Source of the DNA: Blastocystis hominis
Taxonomy: Eukaryota > Sar > Bigyra > Opalinata > Blastocystidae
Assembly: GCF_000151665.1 (NCBI RefSeq)
Contig: NW_013171816.1
Location: 791,176-855,175 of the forward strand
Direction of reading: 5' to 3'
Length of the DNA: 64,000 bases
Numbering within the stretch: position 1 is the stretch's first letter; every line of letters starts with the position of its first letter. The notes under the pieces were generated by a model that searched no databases, was not told where the DNA came from, and saw only the letters and a program-made list of their open reading frames with translations. The position numbers and the translations under genes were made by a program. Below, in pieces: positions 53,897-64,000 of the stretch.

Positions 53897-54485
53897 TTAT
53901 CGGTAAGACTTCTGGTAACGAGCACGAGCAGATGGACCTCCGTACTTCTTGGGCTCGCAGCGACGAGGATCTACCCATCAAACCAACCAACCAAACCGAA
54001 CCGGCAGCAATCAGAGAACGATCGAAAGACACGAGAAGATCCTTGATCTCTCTCTTGGCCTGCTCGTCAACGTCTAACCCATCACGCCACACAACGACTT
54101 CCTACACTTCTGATAGAAGGCGACGATCGCTCTGGAGAGCGCCTGGCGGATGGCTACATTTCACCCAGCAACAAGGGCTGCCTACCGTAAATCTGAGCCA
54201 CGCGACCTCCTCCCTTCACAGTCAGATGAATGTCGAGGTTGGCGAATCTCTCAGCTCCCAGAAGCAGAACAGGCTCAATAGCCTTGATCTTCAGGCATTC
54301 GGGCTGCATCACATCAATAGGCTGACCGTTCAGTCTCAACACACCCTTTCCATACTTGCAGTGGGCAACGGCCACAGCATTCTTCTATACAGAGTCAGAA
54401 TACACAAAGTCCACCAAATGCCACAATTCATTGTTCCTACCTTACGACCAAAGCACTGGACAGAAGGCTTAGCTTCAGTAGACAT
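53897..54485 (-). CDS. RPS16: 40S ribosomal protein S16 (uS9)
   Basis: Small-subunit protein whose C-terminal tail reaches the P-site tRNA. Exons read MSTEAKPSVQCFGRK, AVAHCKYGKGVLRLNGQPID, EPVLLLGAERFANLDIHLTV, KGGGRVAQIYG, IRQALSRAIVAFYQK, KREIKDLLVSFDRSLIAA and DPRRCEPKKYGGPSARARYQ, ending KSYR. The terminal YQKSYR is conserved in eukaryotes. Introns: about 58 nt after exon 1, then 31-34 nt. TAA is at 53897-53899. Confidence 0.95.
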
Positions 54486-54965
54486 GATATATTCAGAACA
54501 ACGGAAGTTATTGTACTCTTGAGTTTCACAAAAATCGCAAGGGGGTAATTTAAATATACTTGAAATGAATACACGATTTTGGTATCTCTATAGATTTGCA
54601 TAGATTTGCACATATAAAACCACCACAATGCTATTCATACTTCAACATACTCACAGGATGGGTGAATTCAAAGAGGCTGATATCTGGTAATAAACCCTTT
54701 CGAATAGCCTGATATGCTCTAAAAACAATGCTCTGTCCGTCTATCCATTTAGAATACTAAAGTAGTTCCTCGTTGTTGAAAACCGCTCCTTTCTCTATTC
54801 ATGTCCTATTACCCGAGACTGTTTCAAAAGTGTCAAAAAAACAAAGAATTCACCACTGCGGCAGTTTCAAGTGGGAAAGATTGATGAACAGTGGTGCATC
54901 CAATGAAATGCATGCTCTTATTTCTATTCACGAGTACTATTATTCTCAAAAACTTTTGCAATTAG
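54486..54965. other. divergent intergenic region
   Basis: No convincing gene between RPS16 (-) and the type I membrane protein gene (+). It presumably contains both promoters. Confidence 0.55.
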
Positions 54966-55608
54966 ATGAACTTCTTTGTAATATTTTCTCTTTTGACCTT
55001 CAGTGTCGTGCTGTGTTCGACGCCCAAGGAGTCCTCGCACTATTCTAGATATGAAAGTGCATGCCCTGGTAACGTGAACGATGAGACCAAGACATTTGGC
55101 GAGTTTGTGACAAATGTTTTAACGGGAAACGACACCATTATTACTCTGTGCAAACCGGAGTATTTCCAGAATATTGATAGTATTGAATGTGGTGAGGAAC
55201 ATAGCAAGTGTGTGGTATGGTTTTCTCTTTGTTGCTAATGTTTAGAAAGCGGTGCAGGAGTTTATGTGGAATCGTTGCCACTGGAGATTGTTGTTTAACA
55301 TGGCTCAGAAGAATAACGCCACACTTACTCATATCCAAAGCTTCGAGAATGGCGAACAGGCTTTGGCGATTATGAATGCGATGAATGTCAATGAAGGCAT
55401 TTACAAGTTTGCGACCCATTGCGGACATTGGAACTGGGGTTTGATCGTTATCGTGCTGGTTTCCGGTATGGAGTGTGGTACTATTGTGATTTTTAGCTTT
55501 CTTTGGATCTTACATTATCCTCTGGATCGTCGGTGGTATCATGTATGCGACCAAGAAGGATCATCCTGAGGAAGAGAAGAAGACTGAGAAGACTGAGAAG
55601 ACTGATTA
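54966..55608 (+). CDS. type I membrane protein, unknown
   Basis: Signal peptide MNFFVIFSLLTFSVVLCST, a lumenal domain with paired cysteines (ESACPGNVNDETKTF, TLCKPEYFQNIDSIECGEEH), then after a 31-nt intron KAVQEFMWNRCHWRLLFNM and YKFATHCGHWNWGLIV. A transmembrane stretch (LIVIVLVS joined by a 31-nt intron to FGSYIILWIVGGIMYATKK) precedes a cytosolic tail ending EKTEKTEKTD. It could be a surface or Golgi cargo protein; no family was recognised. TAA is at 55606-55608, with the octamer 26 nt downstream. Confidence 0.65.
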
Positions 55609-55633
55609 AAACTACGTTGTACATTTCGCTTTT

Positions 55634-55656
55634 TGTTTGTTTGTTTGCCTCAAACA
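55634..55656. terminator. bidirectional 3' module of convergent genes
   Basis: TGTTTGTTTGTTTG on the plus strand followed by CTCAAACA (minus TGTTTGAG), between the type I protein gene and ATIC. Confidence 0.72.
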
Positions 55657-55764
55657 CTCAACCTATTTATAAAAAATAACGACTCTCTCTATCTATCTTT
55701 CCATTCCATTCCATTCCATTTCAGTCCATTCGATTCGGTTCGGTCCGGTTTGGTTCCCTTTGGC

Positions 55765-57744
55765 TTAATGGTGGAAGAGACGCAGTCCCGTGTGCACCAT
55801 CGTCATGCCATAGGAGTCCGCGGCAGCAGTGACGGCCTCATCCTGAATGGAGCCTCCGGGCTGCGCGATGTACTTGACTCCGTACTTGGAGGCCTGGTCA
55901 ATGTTATCGCGGAAGGGGAAGAAGGCATCGGAGCAGAGCGATACGCCGTCCATGGTCTTGATGAACTCGTCCTTCTCCTGCTGGGAGAGAGGCTCGGGCA
56001 CTTCCTCGAAGAGCGTCTTCCACTGCTCGTACTCCACCTCCGTGAAGTCGCCCTCGATGTACCGCACACGCGCGTTCACGCGGTCCTGCTTCTTCACGCC
56101 CTGCTTGAACTTCAGTCCCAGCACCTTCGGATGCTGGCGCAGATACCACAGCGCCGCTTTCCGCGCCTAGCCCTCACGCCTCGCTCCCTTCCTTCCTACC
56201 GCCAGCTTGACGCAGTCCACGCGGCTCTGCTGCCCCGCACCGACGCCGATCATCTGTCCGTTGCGCGCATAGGCGACGGAGTTGGACTGCGTGTACTTCA
56301 GGCAGATGTTGCCGAGGATGAGATCGTTCATCGCGGCCTCGGGGATCTCCTTCTTCGCCGTCACCACGTTGCCCATCTGCTCTCTCGACGGCACCACGTC
56401 GTTGTGTCGCTGCGCCAGCACGCAGCCGTGCAGCTCGCGGAACTCCATCGGCGGCATCGCGAAGTCCGCCACGCCCTGCAGCACGATGAACGCGCCCTTC
56501 TTCTTCTTCTTCAAAATCTCCAGCGCCTCGGGCTCGTATCCGGCCGCGATCACGCCGTCCGAGATGCACGTCGCCAGGAACTGCGCCGTCTCCACGTCCA
56601 CCACGTCGCTGATCGCCGCGAAGTCGCCGAACGACGACATCGGATCCGCGTTCCGCGCGCGCAGATACGCCAGCGCCGCGCCGCTCATCTCCTTCTCTCC
56701 CACCTCGTACGCCTCCTTCTCCACCTCCGTCAGCGGCACCGCGATGGCCGCTCCCGCGGGGGACACGTGCTTGAAGGACGCCGCGGCGACGACGCCGAGC
56801 GCCTGGCGCGCCTCCTTGACGAGCATCCAGCTGTTCAGCGCGTCGCACAGGTTGATGTACCCCGGATTCCCGTGCACGATCGTGAACGGCAGGTCGCTGC
56901 CCAGGTGACGGTACAGGCCGGCCGGCTTCTGGTGCGGGTTGCAGCCGTATTTCAGCTCGCGGACCGGGATGTACGGACGCGTCGCGATGATGTCCGTAGC
57001 GCCCTCCGGGTTCAGCTGGCGCGCGAACCAGCTGCTGATCGCCGCGTCGTACTTTGCGGAGAGGGCGAAGGCCTCGGCGGCGAAGCGGCGGCGCAGCTCC
57101 AGGGTGGTGCAGCCATCATGCGTTTTCATCTGGGAGCGTCACGGGATGGGAAAGAGAAAGGTACCTCCTCCATGAGGGCAGCGTACTGGCTCGGAGAAGA
57201 GCAGATCACAACGGCAGCGTGGTTCTTGGCCGAGGAACGGAGCATCGAAGGACCACCAATATCGATGTTCTCAATGCAGGTCTCGAAATTGTATCCCTTC
57301 GCCACGGTGTCTTCGAAGGCATAGAGATTCAGAACAACCAGGTCGATCTTCTTGATTCCGTTGTCCTTCATGTCCTTCTCGTGTTTCTCGTTTCCACGGA
57401 CAGCAAGGATTCCTCCATGGACCTATGTGATTACAATTAGAGGAAAAAGTGTGTTTACCTTGGGATGCAGCGTCTTGACACGGCCATCCATCATCTCAGG
57501 AGCACCCGTGTATTCAGATACGTCCATCACCTTCACGCCAGCATCACGCATGGCCTTGGCAGTTCCTCCAGTGGACAGCAACTCCACTCCGTAGGATTCC
57601 AGGAACTTGGCAAGATCCACGAGTCCCGTCTTGTCCGAGACGGAGAGAATGGCACGCTCCACCTTGAAGAGTGACTGAGTGGTTCCTACGCCTTATCGCC
57701 TCCACCAACCTCGAACCCTGAACGGCAGTAATAGTATGAGCCAT
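55765..57744 (-). CDS. ATIC: bifunctional AICAR transformylase/IMP cyclohydrolase (PurH)
   Basis: Catalyses the last two steps of de novo IMP synthesis. The N-terminal cyclohydrolase part has [44 protein letters not shown] and [20 protein letters not shown]. The transformylase part has [65 protein letters not shown] and [20 protein letters not shown], ending HTGLRLFHH. Full length, about 600 residues, with introns only near 57690, 57423-57455, 57125-57160 and 56150-56180. Its GC-rich, biased codons suggest high expression. De novo purine synthesis would be notable for a gut protist. Confidence 0.95.
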
Positions 57745-57946
57745 GGTAGATCAAAAATCGAATCTGCTAAAAGAATCTTTGCACCTTAATCTGGAATGAA
57801 ACGCCTTTGCGCCAAACTACCAAAATTCCCGTTTTCATCGAGAGGGACAACACTTCGTTTTTGCCTTTGTCTGGAGTGGACTGAACAAACCCTCCAACGA
57901 GAACGATTTGCATTTGCCAGGCCGGTTTCGTTCCACTGCTCTCTTC

Positions 57947-57954
57947 AACAAACA
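57947..57954 (-). terminator. 3' octamer of STRAP
   Basis: AACAAACA, 19 nt past the minus-strand TGA at 57974-57976. Confidence 0.8.
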
Positions 57955-57973
57955 CAACACAAAGCAATCACAT

Positions 57974-58996
57974 TCAATTACGATCAGTCATCCAGAGACG
58001 AATACTCGAGTCATCCGACCCCGAAATAAACGCATCGCCCTCCGAGCAATAGCGCAACGAATGGACCGTGCCATGATGCCCATGATAGGCAGCAATGATT
58101 TCGTGCGTTTGATAATCCACTTCATAGATCGTGTCAATATCCGAGACGAGGTAGCGTGTATGCTTCCGGTTTACGTCACAGGCTATTCGTAAGGCGAGAA
58201 AGAGCACAGCCATACAGTTCGTATGGAAGGGATATTCCTTTTTGTTCATGATCACAAGATCCCATGATAAGAACCGAACGCCGTGACATGTCGCAAGACA
58301 GATGAGATCACCGCTCAGTGAAACGTCCAGAATAATATCTGTCAGTTGGATAGAGTGCAATTCAGAAGATGTCGAGGCTGAGTCGAAAAGGCTGGGGATG
58401 AGTCGAGAACGCAACAAGAATACACAATCTTTCCAGATAACCCGACACAGATCATTCTGGTAGAAAGAGAAGGTAAAGGACAGAATTCCAAGAAGGCCAC
58501 TTCTTCATCGAAGTGAAACGTGGAAAGAAGATCGTAGGAGGAAGTAGAGTAAATATTCACCTCCTTTGATTTCCCTCCAAACGCAACTAAGGAAGAATCT
58601 TCACTAATTGCGGCTGCTTTCACGATGTGCTTCTGGGGGAATGAATGAAGGAGAGAACCGTTCGTTGCATTCCAAAGCCTGCCTGTGAAGTCTGCGCTAG
58701 CTGTGGCGACAAGCGTAGCGCCCTTGTTCACGCGAGCAGACCAAACCGCGCCCTAGGTCGTCAAGCAGCAAGAAAAAGAGTACTTCGTGCCCAATAAAGG
58801 ACCCAATCCAATTTCCTGTTTTTGCTTCTCGTAACATGGGTTTACCATCTTTAATAACACGCATGAGAGAGTGATTACCGAGACAAGCACTGACGAAAAA
58901 TACACCATCTGGTGTATTTGCACTGCAGTCCAATCCGACCACTGTTCGCGTATGTCCTGGACAGAGGATCGAAGCAGATGAGTTATGCTGTTTCAT
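57974..58996 (-). CDS. STRAP: STRAP-like WD40 protein (SMN/Gemin-associated Unrip family)
   Basis: WD40 propeller protein that in animals binds the SMN complex for snRNP assembly and also TGF-beta receptors. Matches STRAP from the start: CPGHTRTVVGLDCSANTPDG, FFVSACLDGKPMLREAKTGN, WIGSFIGH, then NKGATLVATASADFTGRLWN, SFPQKHIVKAAAISEDSSLV and, at the end, YHGHHGTVHSLRYCSEGDAF, ISGSDDSSIRLW. Introns of about 30 nt lie inside SACL-DGKP, after FIGH, and near 58410-58440. The C-terminal acidic tail of animal STRAP is missing. In an organism with hundreds of tiny introns a role in splicing snRNP supply is plausible. Confidence 0.85.
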
Positions 58997-59171
58997 AGAC
59001 TACACCTCACAAAGAACGCGCTTTTGAACCTTTCCCTCCATAGTGCGTTTCAGTAACGAAAGAAGATTCTAATGCGAAAGAGTGACTATTAGTCTCCTTT
59101 GTTATTCCAGGAGTTTGGATCTAATTCGTACAAAAAAAGTCTCGATTTTAGGATATTGTACTTTCTTCGCA

Positions 59172-59179
59172 AACAAACA
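59172..59179 (-). terminator. 3' octamer of AsnRS
   Basis: AACAAACA, just beyond the minus-strand TAG at 59186-59188. Confidence 0.8.
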
Positions 59180-59185
59180 ATCTGG

Positions 59186-60834
59186 CTAAAGTAAACAGCT
59201 TCCAGGAACTCGCGGAACTGGAATCACATCGCGAATATTCTGAACTCCCGTAAACGTCTCAATCAAGCGTTCCAACCCTAATCCCCAACCTCCGTGAGGG
59301 ACCGAGCCGTATCGACGTAGATCGAGGTACCAATCCAGCGCCTTCGTGCTCCTGCCACTCTCCACCTCTTCCGACAACAATCCCTTTTCCTCCATTCGGC
59401 GCTTCAGAACGTCGTACTGATCTTCTCGCATGCTTCCTCCCACGATTTCTCCCTGCACGTCACTCCGAATCCACCCAAAACATACAACGCGCGGAACGAG
59501 CAAGTCCATGGCCTCCACCGTCTTTCCATCTCCGCTGTCCTTCATATAGAACGGCTTAATCTCCGCCGGATAGTGCGTCAAGAAGAGAGGCTTGTTGCCA
59601 CAGTACTTCTCGCACAAATAGCGTTCGTGTTCGGATTGGAGGTCGATTCCCCATTTCACCGGAACTTCGAACTTTTGTCCTTTGCGAGTCAGAATGTCGA
59701 TGGCTTCCGTGTACGTCAGGTGGCAATAGTTCTTTTCTTCACGCAGAGTTTGCACCAATTCCGGTACGGTTTTGTCCACACGGCTTTCCAAAAATCGGAA
59801 ATCTTCGCCGTGTTTTCCCTCCAAATTCTTCGCCACATCCATAATCACTCTATTTTTTATGCGCAATTCTCCTGTTTTACTTCTTCGCGAGGTCCATCAG
59901 ATCGGGGAGCTGCACAAAACACATCTCCGGCTCGATCATCCAAAACTCGCACAAATGGCGCGATGTGTTGGAGTTCTCAGCACGGAACGTCGGAGCGAAC
60001 GAGTACACGCGCGTCATCGCATGCGCCATCATTTCGGCCTGCAGCTGCCCCGACACGGTGAGAAACGCGCGCGAATTGAAGAAAGCGTTTAAATCGATTT
60101 GATTGGATGACGCCAAGGCCACCGAAAACAGCTCGCCGGCTCCCTCACAGTCGTTGGATGTCATGATTGGCGTCATGACTTGGATGAAATCGTTCGACTG
60201 CAGTGTGTGGTGGACGGACTGGATCATCGTGTTTCGCATACGGTTGACAACGCCCTGCAGATTGGAACGGGGGCGAATGTGCGGAATGCTTCGGAGGAAT
60301 TCGGGAGTGTGGAACTACTGAGCACCCGATCCTGCACTCTACCTTCTTCTGAAGGGGATAGCTGCTCGGATCACAGTCTCCAATCACATGATAGGACGCA
60401 GCACTTAGCTCTAGACTATCCTAGAATGAAAACACGCACAAACCACACACATGATGCTTCTCCGAGAGGGGTTGCTTCAACACACCCGCAATCTGAATGC
60501 TACATCCATTCGAAATATCATGCGTGGCCGTAGAGGGAATTACACACTACTCTCACAACCGTGCACAGAAACTACCTGGATTCCATTCACATTGGATCCA
60601 TCGTTCACCACCACAAACGTGAAGTCCTTAAACACTCGCTTGCTACGCACCCATCCAAACACGGTCGTTTCGGAGCCTTTTGGCTGTTGCAGAATGCGCT
60701 GAATAGGAGTAAAGGAGCAGCTCGGCGATGCGAGGGAGAGATTCCGAATGAGCGGGGACTACACAATTACGAAAACGAAATATTCCCACAGTCCATCTCG
60801 CGGCTCGAGCACAATGGTTTGCGATTCGGAGCAT
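59186..60834 (-). CDS. asparaginyl-tRNA synthetase, probably organelle-targeted
   Basis: Class II synthetase charging tRNA-Asn. The first exon (MLRIANHCARAARWTVGIFR) is Arg-rich and lacks acidic residues, like a presequence; a 66-nt intron follows. The OB-fold anticodon domain reads TVFGWVRSKRVFKDFTFVVV, then SSYPLQKK. Catalytic motifs are FIQVMTPIMTSNDCEGAGEL (motif 1), SGQLQAEMMAHAMTRVYSFA, PTFRAENSNTSRHLCEFWMI (motif 2, R-N-S-x-T for Asn) and GGWGLGLERLIETFTG (motif 3). Introns of 29-35 nt lie elsewhere. The compact form looks bacterial/organellar in type. TAG is at 59186-59188. Confidence 0.88.
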
Positions 60835-60883
60835 GAAATTAGCAATCGAAAATGAGAAACAACTGAATAGGACTTAGTTTTTC

Positions 60884-61719
60884 ATGAGTCAGTTATCTGC
60901 TTTCAGCGCTCGCATCGCCAGCGAGCAGAAAATGTTCACATATAACCCTCCTCCAGGTACGAGCGAAAGATCAAACATGATGGTTAGGCGTGTGCATATA
61001 CTCTATTGACAATAGTTTAACAAATTATCATGCAGGTAGCAGGTGAGGAAAACCTTGTTTTTGTAGAAATCACGGGTCCTGAGGATTCTCCGTATGAAAA
61101 CGGTGTTTTCGAATTGGAATTGACACTTTCAAATCGGTATCCCTTTGAACCTCCCAAGCTACGCTTCATCACTCCAATTTACCACCCGAATATCGATACT
61201 ACTGGGAGAATTTGCCTAGACCTGCTTAAAATGCCTCCAGCCGTATAGTCAATGGGATTGCATCATTTTCAGGGTAATTGGCTGCCCTCCATCAATATCT
61301 GTGTCCTCCTCACATCCCTCCGTCTTCTCCTATCGGCTCCAAACCCATTGGATCCATTGATGGTTGATATTGTAGAGGATGAAGGAGTTGTGAGACGTAG
61401 GCTGAGGAGTACTTGAAGAATAATGAGTTGTTTGTGAGGAAAGCAAGAGAGCAAACAGAGAAATATGCGATAAAGAAGAGTACCAAGCGACAGAAGGAGG
61501 AGGAGGAAAAGGAGGAAAAGGAGAAGGAGAAGGAGGCCAAATTGGAAACCCCAAAACAAGAGAAGCGTGTAGAAGTGAGTGATAAAAACAACAGCAGCAG
61601 CAGCAACAACAACAACAAGGAGGAAGAGAGAAAAGATACAAACGATATACATGACACAAATTTTAAAGAAAACGAAGAGATCGATAGTTCGGAGAGTAGC
61701 GAAGCAAGTTGGAGTGATT
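60884..61719 (+). CDS. ubiquitin-conjugating enzyme E2, UBE2T-like
   Basis: E2 fold with [51 protein letters not shown] with the catalytic Cys, [20 protein letters not shown] and APNPLDPLM. The KMPP motif and the C-terminal [20 protein letters not shown] match UBE2T, the Fanconi-pathway E2 that acts on FANCD2. A Lys/Glu- and Asn-rich tail of about 100 residues is added, encoded by microsatellites (gga, aac, aag triplets). A 29-nt intron joins VDI to AEEYL; intron 1 near 60959-61038 is unresolved. The end may be tail-made at T61719 before TTTTTGTT. Confidence 0.82.
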
Positions 61720-61734
61720 GCCAGTTTTTGTTCT

Positions 61735-63284
61735 ATGAATCGTTTATTCTCTTGCTGCTATGGGAGCAAGAAAGAACGTCTAGAAGCCGAGAAGAAAACA
61801 CAAGATTCGGCGGACATTGTCAGTTTTTGACATTATTACCATTCTTAGGAGTTACAGGTGATTCTTAACCACTCCATCTATGAAGATGTCACCGATACGA
61901 ATCGTACACGGTTTCTGTGAAAACAATCAAAAGTAGGAAGAGCGAAATGGCTAGAATGTCTACAGATCCAAGAAACACGACTTGATGAGTTCAAGAAAAA
62001 AGGGGATTATCTACTTTATCAGCAAACGGTTTGGGGCGATAGTTCCATTGATCCTAATTTTGTTTTCGTTCTAAGATGTTCTTTACGGATAGTATCCAAC
62101 TTTTGGTTCGACTCACTGTTCTGTGTTGCTTTCCGCGATTTCAAATGAGCAGCGGTGAGATAATATAAGATCATCTAGCTTCTAGAATGAGTTGTATTCG
62201 CATTTGTATTCTAGCAAAGGAACTCCTTGCAATCTCATATTGTCCACTTGTTCTTCCAATGACAATCGCTGTACTCTCGGTATTTAGCGAGGAAGAAACA
62301 TTCTATGTACCAAACACAAATCTCTTTTGTTTGCAGATCCTCTACACACTCTTAAGCGATACGGAGCATTCAAAGTACTTTATCTGCAACGAAGTTTTGT
62401 ATTCGGGCTTCTTGAAACGTATGCTCATTTCCCTTCTCCTCCTTTGCAGATTTCGAGATTCCCTCCTCCACGATTTCGCTGTCTTTCCTTCTAGAAACGT
62501 TTCTAATTCCAGAGAATAGCGATCTCGCTATTTTTGATGGCATTATTGCGCACGGATTTCTTGTAGAAATCCCATCTACTTGACACTCTAGTTTTTGTCA
62601 TCTCTGTACACTGTATTCAACAATCAACACACATGGAACTATCTAGAAGCTTCTCTTCGCGCCTGTGAAAGTCTCAAACATTTCGACTCTTTAATATCCA
62701 TTTTCCTTGAGAATGGAAATAATACTATTGCTTATACTGGAGATTACTACAATTTGAAACTGACAGGAAAGAGTCTTATTCTGGACGTGTCTCTTTGGCA
62801 AAAAATCGCCCCGTTGCTTCATCGAGTCTGCGCTCATCCACTTCGTCTTGTCTATTCGTCGAATCGCGACGGTTACACACTCATGTCTTTACTAAGGTGC
62901 GCAAAATCCGCAGTTCCTTCCCTCCTTTTGATGAAATTGGAGGGAAATCTTGTGATAGCGGTCTATCGGAATGATCCATGGGTCGATCGAAATGACGCCT
63001 ATGGCAGTCCCGAAACGACGATTATTCGCATCGAAAACAATTCTGTGGAACACTGGCGTGGTCTTTTGTCGCAGGATAAGAAATACATTTACATTCGATC
63101 AACGACCGAATATTTGATAATCGGTGGCGGAGGAAGTACGGGGATGGCACTGTATTCAAATAGCGATTTTTCGAAAGTGACGAGCGATGCCAGCGAAGTA
63201 TTTGGAAATCGAGCACTTTTGTCGCGAGGGTTTTTCTCCATCTCGTGCTTAGAATTGTTATCTCTAGAGGTTTTCTGTGTTTGA
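61735..63284 (+). CDS. TLDc-domain protein
   Basis: Starts MNRLFSCCYGSKKERLEAEK; the CC near the start suggests palmitoylation. After introns of 30 and 33 nt the chain runs LQVILNHSIYEDVTDTN, WLECLQIQETRLDEFKKKGD, and through less certain exons (62100-62590) to a C-terminal TLDc domain: LLHRVCAHPLRLVYSSNRDG, YTLMSLLRCAKSAVPSLLLM, YRNDPWVDRNDAYGSPETTI, YLIIGGGGSTGMALY, ALLSRGFFSISCLELLSLEV. TLDc proteins (OXR1, NCOA7) regulate the V-ATPase and oxidative-stress resistance. The encoded TGA at 63282-63284 lies inside a TGTTTGAT element; T63273 could give an earlier tail-made TAA after LEV. Confidence 0.72.
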
Positions 63285-63351
63285 TGAAAAAAATATTAGA
63301 AAATCCGCGGTTATCTTGGGCAAATTACATGCTAATTATAATGTTTGTAAA

Positions 63352-64000
63352 ATGAGTTCTCTACCATATTCCGCCTATAAAAATAGCCGTTATATGCGAG
63401 AATTTTCCTATATGCACCGCTACCAGTATTCTGAAAATCGTGACTGGAGGCAGAGTTCAACCTATCAACATACTCAAGCGATTGTCTCTAAGACAGTTAA
63501 ACGGAAAGAATACAAGAAACGAGCCATTTATGGTATTTTTGCAATGATAGTTCTAGTTGTTATTTTGGTGTATTTATTATATTTGTATTTCGTGGACAAT
63601 ACTACTACCACAAGGTTATGTGTTCCTGGCTTTAGCGGAGTACATTGTGATCGTAGTAATTTCATTGGGACTTATTTTTGGTCTACGAACGATTTTTATA
63701 CCTTAGATGATGGTTTGCAGCACAGAAACGGACTTGCCTTTCGTGTCCTTGCTCCTAAAGCTGCATATGTAATAGTGAATGTAAAATCTCCAGGGTCTAT
63801 GGAAGTTCATTATAATATGACGTACGTACTTGTGATTGGATTTGAACTGTAGCCCTCAAGTCAATGGCTATTGGTTTGCTAATATTGGCTCAATTGGAAG
63901 CAATTGTATTTACGACTATCAAATTTGTAACCTAAACAACGAGTGTAAACAGAAACTCATTCAAGGAGGACGCGAAATGTACTTTTGCTCTCCTTTGTTT
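63352..64000 (+). CDS. membrane-anchored protein with EGF-like motif and CBM48-like domain, 3' truncated by the window
   Basis: The cytosolic N-terminus (MSSLPYSAYKNSRYMREFSY) is followed by a type II anchor IYGFAMIVLVVILVYLLYLY-like segment (residues about 60-85). An EGF-type CVPGFSGVHCDRSNF and a block GLAFRVLAPKAAYVIVNVKS come next. The block resembles the CBM48/E-set start of glycogen-branching and debranching enzymes (GVxFRVWAPnA). A 31-nt intron (63821-63851) joins in phase to PQVNGYWFANIGSIGS. A surface glucan-active enzyme is inferred; the catalytic domain would lie beyond 64000. Confidence 0.7.

Noticed and set aside
55633-57324. A 563-codon open frame on the plus strand
   Set aside because: It is antisense to ATIC, whose motifs fill the minus strand. 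The frame is a by-product of GC-rich biased codons and its product is low-complexity Arg/His/Leu-rich.
1-64000. CRISPR arrays, insertion sequences, viral or prophage genes
   Set aside because: No repeat-spacer pattern, transposase, integrase or capsid-like frame was seen. The genome architecture is eukaryotic.

Overview
This window is almost certainly nuclear DNA of Blastocystis, an anaerobic gut stramenopile, or a very close relative. Three sequence signs point there. Genes are cut by many GT-AG introns that are nearly all 28-36 nt long. Gene 3' ends carry the octamer TGTTTGTT, usually about 4-5 nt past the expected cleavage site. Several genes have no usable encoded stop, and a stop (T + AA of the tail) would be made by polyadenylation, as is published for Blastocystis. 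The proteins are clearly eukaryotic (UPF1, RPT6, SBDS, RPS11, RPS16, AMPK gamma, PAK kinase, retinoblastoma-related). No virus, prophage, insertion sequence or CRISPR array was seen.

Layout. 1-9.3 kb: 3' part of a CXC protein, a DEK_C/SWIB chromatin protein, RPS11, an ADP-sugar Nudix hydrolase, a small membrane protein, a zinc-finger/penta-EF-hand protein (-), a PLP decarboxylase (-), a PUS1-like tRNA pseudouridine synthase (-), an unknown Ser-rich protein (-) and a probable mitochondrial-organelle protein. 9.5-22.3 kb: a fucosyltransferase-like Golgi enzyme, RPP1 (-), organellar mS29/DAP3 (-), an aldo-keto reductase, a multipass protein, SBDS, a membrane protein (-), a divergent Hsp70-like protein and an SPFH/stomatin-like protein (-). 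22.6-35.2 kb: an OMA1-type protease, AMPK gamma (-), a HEAT-like giant, a DHHC acyltransferase (-), a small gene and UPF1 (-). 35.3-43.6 kb: BAG protein, proteasome RPT6 (-), ankyrin protein (-), a secreted coiled-coil protein (-), a small membrane protein, a divergent AKR, a PAK kinase and a single-anchor membrane protein (-). 44.1-50.6 kb: MMACHC, a membrane protein (-), a KH protein (-), a retinoblastoma-related protein, a charged-tail ORF, a Cys-rich membrane protein and tRNA-Val (-). 50.7-64 kb: WDR4/TRM82, MINPP1, RPS16 (-), a type I membrane protein, ATIC (-), STRAP (-), AsnRS (-), a UBE2T-like E2, a TLDc protein and the start of a membrane-anchored EGF/CBM48-like protein.

Genes are packed to the point of overlap. 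Convergent pairs share palindromic 3' modules made of two facing TGTTTGTT-like octamers, and in two places the octamer of one gene lies inside the last codons of its neighbour. There is no operon logic. Shared themes are translation and RNA quality control (RPS11, RPS16, RPP1, SBDS, UPF1, PUS1, WDR4), mitochondrion-related organelle upkeep (mS29, OMA1, SPFH, AsnRS with a presequence-like start, MMACHC), and signalling or trafficking. Exon joins were worked out by eye from frame, phase and family alignment, so single splice sites may be off even where the gene call is firm.
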